Shown here: positions 55,695-64,000 of the stretch, in pieces
Position numbering within the stretch: position 1 is the first letter of the stretch
Layout of the letters: each line of letters opens with the position of its first letter
The notes under the pieces: model-generated
Told to the model about the DNA's origin: nothing
Database searches by the model: none
What the model saw: the letters and a program-made list of their open reading frames with translations, nothing else
Program-made: the position numbers and the translations under genes
NCBI GenBank assembly: GCA_963678675.1
Contig: OY783193.1
Coordinates: 32,331,082 to 32,395,081 of the forward strand
Length of the DNA: 64,000 bases
Direction of reading: 5' to 3'
Source of the DNA: Xiphydria camelus
Taxonomy: Eukaryota; Arthropoda; Insecta; Hymenoptera; Xiphydriidae

Positions 55695-56701
55695 GCCGAT
55701 CTTGATTTAGCCATTTAGTTAGATAATTTTATGATCTAACAGCATGAGTAAGACGGGAAAAGGGAAAAAAACCTACTAGGGAAACCATATAAAAAAACGC
55801 GCCGTGCATTCTACCTCAAAGGTGATGTGGAAATGAATGCTTCCACAAACTTCGCAGCATTGTATCTTGAAAACGGTAAGGTGTATCTGGAAAGTGTATG
55901 GGGCCATTTAGTTAGATAATTTCATGGTCTAACAGGAATAACTTGTTTCATTTTTGTGTGAGTCATAGAGAACGAGATAATAGCGTTAAAACAGATGTAG
56001 TATTTTTTGACCAAAACTTATCTTTCGTGTCTCATATCTCGAGAACAGGTAGGTGTACGAAAACCAAACTGGACTTTTTAGAAGGGCGTTTATTCATAAA
56101 AATATTATTATATAGGTGTAATTGCCGTTTGAGTAGTAGGAAGAGAGAAGAATGCGGCGATACATGTTGCATACCCGAATTTAGCTATTTTTGAATTGTT
56201 CCACATATTCAGCTACATATCTCGAGAACGGTTAGGCGTATTTACGTCAAATATTTTTTTAGGCATTAAAAATTGAGATCTTCAACTTTTGTAATAGGTA
56301 TTTTTCACGTTGGAGCGATAGGAAGCGAGATAACAAGATCCGCGACCTTTGACCTCTTATATGTCACGAAGCTCCAGTGCGTCGGTGGCGTAACTTTCAG
56401 GCATATATTGGTACATAATAATAAGCAGTTTAAAATAAAAAAATTTCGGTGAGCTTGATTTTTAGAAGATGATTACTAAATGTCCTGGACTATACGAGTT
56501 TGAAGGCAAATCCACGATTTTCTGTTTCTGCGAATGATACATTTGTCTTGCATGTTTGGCAAATAAGAAATTCTGAAAGGACCGTGAATATCGACAAAAA
56601 TTCGATAATCCGATACCCATGTCCTGCGTAGACAACAACATCCTCCGATTCTGCGAAGGCTAACTTCCTAGACGACGTGCTCGCTCCGTACGTCTCTCTC
56701 C

Positions 56702-58468
56702 TAGTCTAAGATCCGAACTAGAGACGTTCTTCACCGATCTGCTTACCGGATGAAAAGTATTTTTTATCAAACATAATACGTCAATGAACATATCGCGTAT
56801 GGGTAGGCTAATAAAATATGCTCAAGACTACCCTTAAAACTATATAAACAGGTGAGCTGATATGAGCAATTTGCACCGATCTGCTTACCAATTAAACTAT
56901 ATATGAAAATAAAGATAATTTTATTGCAAACACGATGGTATAACCCTACCTGCAAAAAATCGGTCATGAATCAGGGTTGTAAGGCTTTGAAATTTATCGG
57001 AGCTAGCCAAGATGCGCGTACTACAGGGAAATTTGCTACAGGACGCAACGTAGGAAATGGGCGCGACGCGACGGTTAGATGAGAGAGAGTGCGTACATGC
57101 TGCTTCCTCGTACGATTGACAAAGATAACACTACTAAAATGCCGAGAAAAAGCGACTGCGAGCGACTCGCTGTTTACATCCCTCAGTTTGCGGAAAAATA
57201 CGTGCTCCATTATGACATAAATGTAATGTAGTATCTTTTTCAATCGTTATTTTTTTCAATCAATTACTGTTGGATCCCTGGTAAAATTATTTTCGTTCAA
57301 GATTCAACTAACTTTGCATTTTTATTTTTGCCTGTCTGGAGAAGGGACAATTTATTACTTTATGGCTCTTTCTCAAAAGTACAGAAAAAGGGGAAAAACG
57401 TTCTTACCGGGTTTTCGAGTGAAAGTTTTTTCTGAACATGTGATAAACAGACAGTCGAGGCGATGGCTCATGGGGTGGGTTTGTAACGCATTAAAAATAT
57501 CTGAAGGTAAAGACGAAATTCTAGACTTTTCCTCTAAGCGAGATTTCATAAGTTGAAATGATAAATTGTTAAGAAAAATTCTTCTTGGAGTCTTTGCGTT
57601 GTTTAGGTTACTGTTATATAAAATCTGGGCACTCTCTTATTCCAGCAACATACAAGTTTTTGGAAGGCTATAATATTGTATTTGTTGTAATATTGTTATA
57701 ATCTTTGTAAAGATTGTTATTGTATTCATTGTTTTATAATAGAGTTTTTTTACACCGTCAATTTGTTAATGATTTCTTATCGCTCTCTAAAAAATGTAAT
57801 TTTTCTGTTTGTTTGCTGTGGTATTTTTATAGAATAGATAAAATTTATCGAATAATTATCACTAACATATTATTATTCTGTGTGATAGAAATATTAATAT
57901 TTCCCCATCCATATATTTAGTTGAAAATATTTGAAAAATCTTTCACATTTTAATATTTTATATTTAATTTAAAGTAATTAAAAGTTTACTGCCAGTACCT
58001 ACTCCATTGTAGTCGCTTTTTCTCGGCATTTTAGTAGTGTTATCTTTGTCAATCGTACGAGGAAGCAGCATATACGCACTCTCTCTCATCTAACCGTCGC
58101 GTCGCGCCCACTTCCTACGTTGCGTCCTATAGCAAATTTCCCTGTAGTACGCGCATCTTGGCTAGCTCCGATAAATTTCAAAGCCTTACAACCGTGACTC
58201 ATGACCGATTTTTTGCAGGTAGGGTTATACCATCGTGTTTGCAATAAAATTATCTTTATTTTCATATATAGTTTAATTGGTAAGCAGATCGGTGCAAATT
58301 GCTCATATCAGCTCACCTGTTTATATAGTTTTAAGGGTAGTCTTGAGCATATTTTATTAGCCTACCCATACGCGATATGTTCATTGACGTATTATGTTTG
58401 ATAAAAAATACTTTTCATCCGGTAAGCAGATCGGTGAAGAACGTCTCTAGTTCGGATCTTAGACTATC
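56702..58468. repeat. Inverted repeat, two ~460-bp arms separated by ~850 bp
   Basis: 56702-57162 is the inverse of 58009-58468, with very few differences: both arms encode an identical 66-codon ORF starting MTDFLQVGLYHRVC, which is a shadow of the repeat. The spacer (57163-58008) has an ORF at 57314-57556 with no known domain. Confidence 0.85.
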
Positions 58469-58937
58469 CCCTCCTCCTGTTTATCGGTATGCTGATTACC
58501 ATGAAATCTTCGCTTACGCGGCCTCGAAGGATGGTTTGAACTTTGTTTATCTCCTTTGTGATGCTGCATATTTATAGACGAAATATAAATACGCACTGAA
58601 TAATATACGAAGAATACTCGACTGATCTGTTGAAGTACCGAAATACGACTAAACTCGGCTATCCTGTTTCTGTTTGTAAAACGCCCCGAAAACCGGTTTT
58701 TGGAAACAAAAGCGATGCGGCACATTTGCTCCGCCCAAGACGCCCAGCGCTGGCCATGCCGCTCCGTTCTACCTTCTACCTGCTTAGCGCGCACCGCTCC
58801 TAACTACATTTCAAGTTCGAATTTCGGTATTTCACTTCGGGAATGTATTCTGCACATGTATAGGAAGATTTTAAGGCAAAAAAGAGTAGATTTTTTGAAT
58901 CGGCTGGACCAGACTCCCCCCTTAAGAATTCTGTCAA

Positions 58938-59667
58938 GGGGTTACACCACCTTGACATTTTCAAGAAATCAAAAAATTTTTTTTGGCTGAAAATACTCTC
59001 CATAGAATACAAAATGATATGCCGTTAGTTAAAAATCGATATCTAAAGTGAAAGAGCAATTTTTGAAGTGTAGAAACAGAGACGTGCATAAGTGCGCTAA
59101 TGTTCTCGCGAAACTTTAAACGCGTTTTTCTCAAAACTACATTTTAAAAACCGGTGGGCACTCTAGCTCCGCCAATTTTCAATCAATCGTCTTGATTCTT
59201 TTTTTTATTTTATTCGTTATATGTTTATCTAGCGAAATACGTACGGTTTTTTCAATGTATTGATATTTGCGTTTTTTATGCCACATTAATTAACAAAATT
59301 TAGGGCAAAATATGTACCTTTCTTTTCAAATCGATGCCATTTTGTGAAAAATGCATGTTTTTGAAAACGGCTACGTATTTCGCTAGCTTTTGAGCTACAG
59401 AAACTAATTCTTTTTCGTTCATTGTTCTAACTTAAACCTGGACTGAGTTATCGTGCCCACCGCACGATCATCGATTTTCGCAGCGCTCCAGTAAATCGCC
59501 TTTAAAGCCGCCATTTTTATAAGTAAAAAAAATACAAACAAAATTTTTTGTAGTTTAATAGTAGTATAATACCTTACTGTACTTTAATTTGGATAAAAAT
59601 GTTTCAATTCTTCAGGAATAATTCTTGAAAAACCGTAATTTTTGGGTGGGTCAAGGTGGTGTAACCC
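58938..59667. mobile_element. 730-bp TIR element (GGGGTTACACCACCTTGAC ends)
   Basis: GGGTTACACCACCTTGAC and its inverse (GTCAAGGTGGTGTAACCC) face each other. TTAA is present on the right; TCAA on the left looks like a mutated TTAA. Non-coding interior. Confidence 0.65.
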
Positions 59668-59671
59668 TTAA

Positions 59672-60395
59672 ATCAGTATTCTCGTGTTTCTTGGCTAGAG
59701 AACATCGTTGATCGGTATGGAAGAACAATTGATACTTTTATCGCACTACTTTTAGCTATTTATTTTAAAAAAACGCAAATGAATACACTGAATTCACCCT
59801 CTTGTGAATAGAATAAGGGAGAGCCAGTACCACATTACGGCAAGAATATTACGACAGCATCCTGATAGATTCTTCGATTACTACAGAATGTTACAAAATT
59901 AAATTTTCTGTGTCACACATCACATCAGAAGTAGCAACTCAGGTCTTCTCACCACTTCTTGTAATGTTCAACTGGAATAATCAGAATATGATTCCGGCCT
60001 GTGTGTGCTTGCTATATTTAAATATATGGAAAGAAGTGCGTTATGAATTCATAATCTTAAATCTTCCGATCCGGAATTCATAACGCTCGTCAGTATCACT
60101 CTGACAGATAAATTTTAAAAATTTATAATCTAAAAAATGCATTATCTGAAAAAATCAGGACGTGTATATTGCATAATTAAAATTGTATGCAATTCCGGGT
60201 GTTATGAATTAATAATATGAACTCCGTCTCTGAATTCAGAGAGATATTCTGGCTATGTAAGGCCGGCCGTTTGGAAGTAATGTACGACATATTAGTTTGC
60301 GGATACTCTGTCATGGCGTTGCGATTTTAATTTGAAATTCCAATAGCCATACAGCCACTGTGGTGTTGGCGAGTGGAGATCAGGCGGGCGATTTA
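59672..60395. other. Intergenic DNA and 3' UTR of the non-LTR remnant
   Basis: Palindromic GAATTCATAA motifs occur around 60041-60085. The final part is probably the 3' UTR of the minus-strand retroelement; no poly(T) or microsatellite tail is obvious. Confidence 0.35.
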
Positions 60396-60399
60396 AAGC

Positions 60400-63138
60400 T
60401 CAAATCTTGAGGTTAGCGCTATTGATAAAGGATATGATGAGGCGAATCATTTTTGGGTGGTTAGCAATCAGGTTTTCTATGGAGTGAGGGGGTGGGATGT
60501 GGAGACTCTGTAGTTGTTTCATGAGACGAGAGCGCTGAGCGAGATACATATTGCAGGACCACATTATGTGGTTGATATCCTCCACCGGTTCTCTGCAAAT
60601 AGGGGGAGGCAAGGGCTAGGTTTTTGCGAGTCAGGCTATGAGATAACGAGTAGTGGTCATATCTTATTCTGTTAATGGTTACAATTCCGCGCCTGGGTAG
60701 AGCTAGTTTTGAGTACTAAGGGGGTTTCAGTCTCTCAAAGTATCGGGTGAAATATTTGTAACCAGTACGTGTCTTAGTATTGTTAATATATGTTTGGAAG
60801 AGTGTCTGAGTATTTTTTGGCTTTAGGACACAGGTCAGAGTAGGGAATTTTGGGAATGGAACGAACTTCTCTTATAGAGCCTCTTTTTGCCGCTGAATCG
60901 GCTATTTCGTTGTCTGTAATGCCATGGTGAGCGGGAATCCAAACTAAGTAGATCGATTGAGAGTCGGGGTCGATGGAGTTGAGTTTGTTGCGTATGTTGA
61001 ACATAAGTCTGTTATTTTGATTTTTGAGGTTGGGAGAGGCGATGGCTTGAAGAGAGCTTAGGCTGTGTTCCAATCCGGCAAAAGTTGCATTTAGTATACA
61101 GACTGTTCCCCTCTATACACGCCAGCGTAGCACATTGCATATCGGTTGGCGCTATCGGATCCAAGATGGTTCCCTAAAATTCGGTGACAATACCGACAGC
61201 CCAGACACGAACCAAATAGACGTTTCAATCCGAAAAGCATCGGTCATCTCAATAGTGGTGAATGTGACAGCGCTCTGACAGATAGCTTGATAATCGTTTG
61301 GATTTTTTTCGAATAATCAAGATAGTGAACGGAAACAGTCCCATTTTTCTCTGGTTGCTTGTGCATAAAGAGCAGGAAAGGAGACATCAATATCTCAGAA
61401 GAAGTGCCATCAGATAAGTTACTTCCTAACTGACCGTCTTAACCTCATTTTGATCACGTATGAAGGACAAATATCTTTGTGGTTATTCTATTTTTTGTTT
61501 TCAGCGTCATGCGAGAACGGGACGAAGCGATGGATTAATCAATAAATTTGATTTTTGTTCACTGTGAACAATCAACCCAGATAGAAAAGAATTCTCTAGA
61601 ATTGTGGTACAATGCCACGGTAGGAATATCAGGTTCTACTGACATGACATACGTCGATAAGGTCTGTATCAACTTTGGCGGTATATTGGGGGCACTGCAC
61701 TAATCTTGTGGCACATTTTTCTATCTGGGCAGGCACATTATTACGGTAGTACAGCTCTACAGCGTTCCGATAATATACCGTCTTCCTGTACTAACAGTAT
61801 ACACGCATTTTACCTCCAATATGCCAGAATTAAAAATCTCTAAAACTCTGCGGTACAATGCCACGTTACGAATATCAGGTTCTACCGAAATAACATGCTT
61901 CGACAAGGTCTGTATCAACTTTAGTGGTATATTGGGGGCAGTGCACTAATCCTGTGGCACATTTTTCTATGTCATGTCGGTAGAACCTGATATTCCTACC
62001 GTGGCATTGTACCGCAGAGTTCTAGAGATTTTTAATTCCGGCATATTGGAGGTAAAAAAATGCATGTATACTGTCAGTACAGGAAGACGGTATATTATCG
62101 GAATGCTGTACAGCTGTACTACCATAATAATATGCTTTCCCGGATAGAAAAATGTACCACAAGATTAGTGCAGTGCCCCCAATATATCGCTAAAGTTGAT
62201 ACAGACCTTGTCGAAGCATGTCATGTTGGTAGAACCTGATATTCCTACCGTGGCATTGTACCGCAATTCTAGAGAATTCTTTTCTATTTGGGTTGATTGT
62301 TCACAGTAAATAAAAATCAAATTTATTGATTAATATATCGCTTCGTCCCGTTCTCGCATGACGCTGAAAATAAAAAATAGAATAACCACAAAGATATTTG
62401 TCCTTCATACGTGATCAAAATGAGGTTAAGGCGGTCAGTTAGGAAGTAACTTATCTGATGGCACTTCTTCTGAGATACTGATGTCTCCTCTCCTGCTCTT
62501 TATGCACAAGCAACGAGAGAAAAATGGCACTGCTTCCCTTCACTATCTTGATTATTCGAAAAAAAATCCAAACGATTATCAAGCTATCTGTCAGAGCGTC
62601 TTTCACATTCACCACTATTGAGATGACCGACGTTTTTCGGACTGAAACTATCGTCTATTTGGACGGACGTCTATTTGGTTCGTGTCTGGGCTGTCGGTAT
62701 TGTCACCGAATTTTAGGGAACCATCTTGGATCCGATAGCGCCAACCGATATGCAATGTGCTACGCTGGCGTATATAGAGGGGAACAGTCTGTATACTTGG
62801 TCGGTACTAACTCCGCCCCTTAGTACGTATGTAGTACACATCCGTAAAAGGTGGTGTGGGAAAAGTCGCAACGAAGTAACTTTCTCGAGACTTTTTCGTC
62901 TGCTCAGCTCAAGCAGAGACGCTCTTTTCACCGGGTATAGGGACCGTGCATGACGATTGCTACGCCACCAGATGGCAATAATTAGAATTTTTGGGAGAAA
63001 ATGTGCTGCCTGCACATGCGCGTAGTACGCTACTCTAGGCTGGTCAAATCCGAAGTACTTAGTACGTAGTCTAGTATCTAGTACATAATACGTACTAGAT
63101 GAATTGGAACACAGCCTTAGCGAGTCCGTGAATAAATG
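60400..63138 (-). pseudogene. 3' part of a non-LTR retrotransposon (RNase H and C-terminus), split and truncated
   Basis: Reading downwards: 63138-63118 encodes FTDSL, and 61060 onwards continues SSLQAIASPN with RNase H features SIYLVWIPAHHGITDNEIAD; 60612-60400 encodes a C-terminal CREPVEDINHIMWSC motif. This is an RNase H-bearing I/jockey-type element distinct from the one at 11.5 kb. Everything upstream of the second RNase H Asp is missing, cut by the Tigger element at 63139. A 2-kb foldback interrupts it, and frames are broken between 60783 and 60612. Confidence 0.75.
61061..63117. mobile_element. 2.06-kb Harbinger-like foldback, TTA duplication, inside RNase H
   Basis: GGCTGTGTTCCAAT and its inverse bound the element, with TTA at 61058-61060 and 63118-63120. 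Outer arms (about 61095-61740 and 62155-62810) are inverse copies; the centre holds a second set of inverted copies, so GGTACAATGCCACG-type sequence appears four times. Removing the element and one TTA restores the RNase H reading frame across DSL/SSL. No transposase. Confidence 0.85.
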
Positions 63139-64000
63139 TACAGTAGTACCTCGGTTTGCGAGCATAATTCGTTCCGCGGAAGAACTCGTAATCCAAAGCA
63201 CTCGTATATCAAAGCGAATTTCACCATAAGAAATAATGGAAAATGGGATAATTCGTTCCAAAAATATTTATTCATATAAAAGTGATAAAAATTAACATAC
63301 ATTCTAAGTCAAAATGAAAGCTAACAGAGAAGAGAGAAGCACATAGTAACGTTATCACGTTTGGACGGATTTCACTGTCACTAATGAAAGCACTCCGGTT
63401 TGTATTTTAAGTGGAATCTTTTTCATTTTGTGGGAGTTTAACAAGGAATCTATCCAATGACGCTTGTTTTTGCCTCCTTTTAAGAATTTGACGGAAATGT
63501 AACATTACGTTGTCGTTAAACAAATGAATTGCTCGTATTGCTGCAGCCTTATTTGGGTGATGTTTTTCAACAACATTTTGCACTGTGTCCCACATTTTAC
63601 ACATCTCCCTAATAGTATTTGAACTGAGAGATTCCTCTGCATTATTATCCTCCTCATCACCAGATGAAATACCTGCCATAACCTCTTGCTGTTGCTCCCG
63701 ATGCAGATCTATCAATTCGTCGGTGGTAAGTTCTTGTTCATGTTCCTTTACCAGTTCTTGAATGTCGTCTTCATTCACCTCCAGTCCCATAGTTTTCCCC
63801 AAAGATACAATTTCAGCGACAACTGGTAACTCTTGTACATGAGCAAAATCTTGTTCAAGGACGCAGTTAGGCCATAGCTTCTTCCAAGCAGAATTAAGGG
63901 TTCTCTTACAATTAGTAACCCCATCCCAGGCTTTGTCGATAATGTTAAGGCAATTCACAATATGGAAATGATTTTTCCAAAACTCTCGCAGTGTAAGGTT
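63139..64000 (-). mobile_element. 3' part of a Tigger/pogo transposon, runs off the window
   Basis: CAGTAGTACCTCGGTTTGCG at 63139 follows TA and is a typical Tigger terminal repeat. The transposase gene lies inside on the minus strand; the other end is beyond 64000. It inserted into the non-LTR remnant. Confidence 0.85.
63407..64000 (-). CDS. Tigger-type (pogo) transposase, C-terminal part
   Basis: The frame is open from the window edge to the stop at 63407, about 197 codons. It contains TLREFWKNHFHIVNC, AWDGVTNCKRTLNSAWKKLW, an acidic segment, and the characteristic ending RRQKQASLDRFLV. These match the region after the DDE domain in Tigger/jerky-like proteins; the DNA-binding and catalytic parts must lie beyond the window. 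No stop or frameshift is seen in this part, unlike the other transposases here, so the copy may be young. Initiation at 63958 would be an internal Met, not the real start. Confidence 0.85.
   Translation of the reverse strand, partial: NLTLREFWKNHFHIVNCLNIIDKAWDGVTNCKRTLNSAWKKLWPNCVLEQDFAHVQELPVVAEIVSLGKTMGLEVNEDDIQELVKEHEQELTTDELIDLHREQQQEVMAGISSGDEEDNNAEESLSSNTIREMCKMWDTVQNVVEKHHPNKAAAIRAIHLFNDNVMLHFRQILKRRQKQASLDRFLVKLPQNEKDST

Larger units (their letters stand above)
54943..58921 (-). mobile_element. 4-kb TTAA-flanked transposon, Kolobok-like, decayed
   Basis: GGGGGGAGTCTGGTCTAGC and the inverse GGCTGGACCAGACTCCCCCC lie between TTAA at 54939-54942 and 58922-58925. Near the left end the minus strand encodes a short transposase-like C-terminus (55518-55694). 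A pair of nearly identical inverted arms (56702-57162 and 58009-58468) occupies the right half. TTAA duplication excludes most superfamilies; Kolobok is preferred over piggyBac because of the protein tail, but this is tentative. Confidence 0.65.

Overview
The window is nuclear DNA of an arthropod, almost certainly an insect. Host genes are split by short GT-AG introns, their products most resemble insect and vertebrate orthologues, and a CCTAACCTAACC-type motif lies upstream of one gene. A hymenopteran (ant or wasp) is my best guess but is not proven. The sequence is AT-rich and saturated with transposable elements, mostly palindromic (foldback) non-autonomous DNA transposons that have landed inside each other.

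Host genes: (1) IntS3, Integrator complex subunit 3, complete on the minus strand in ten exons (29506 down to 21858, 1105 codons before the stop), including a 36-nt intron. (2) A small tail-anchored TPR co-chaperone-like gene, minus strand, 37010 to 35510, followed by a second membrane-protein ORF (35475 to 35185) that is either a second cistron or an alternative last exon. (3) AMACR (alpha-methylacyl-CoA racemase), minus strand, five exons, 44894 to 40824, whose second intron is swollen by nested transposons. (4) The first two exons of a HACD3-type 3-hydroxyacyl-CoA dehydratase, plus strand, from 47528. (5) One exon resembling the C-terminal part of mitochondrial fission regulator MTFR1 (53349 to 53176, minus), caught between two inverted Harbinger fragments.

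Mobile elements by region: 0.27-0.63 kb a 34/68-bp satellite; 2.2-4.0 kb a pile of Tc1, Harbinger and other foldbacks; 4.17-10.81 kb a 6.6-kb CACTA/CMC-type transposon with two genes (a DUF4806 protein and a tnp2-like transposase) and ACGTC-rich subterminal repeats, inserted into a 0.2-kb MITE; 11.47-16.46 kb a full-length LOA/I-group non-LTR retrotransposon with a 12-bp target duplication; 16.87-18.43 kb a TA-flanked foldback; 22.3-22.7 kb a three-stem foldback inside an IntS3 intron; 31.6-39.96 kb many copies of a 316-bp TA-flanked palindrome; 42.1-44.5 kb the nested block in the AMACR intron; 45.0-45.7 kb three MITEs in a row beside the AMACR start; 46.8-47.15 kb two adjacent palindromes sharing CAG duplications; 47.8-51 kb further large inverted repeats; 51.5-53.8 kb Harbinger fragments; 54.8-59.7 kb three TTAA-flanked elements; 60.4-63.1 kb the 3' part of a non-LTR retrotransposon split by a 2-kb Harbinger-like foldback; and 63.1-64 kb the 3' part of a Tigger/pogo transposon.

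Nested copies give several exact empty-site comparisons, so target-site duplications can be read directly: TA for the 316-bp family, TTA for two Harbinger-like families, CWG for the 156-bp family, and probably GA for the CMC element. The coding parts of the large elements carry stops and frameshifts, so they look recently active but now defective.
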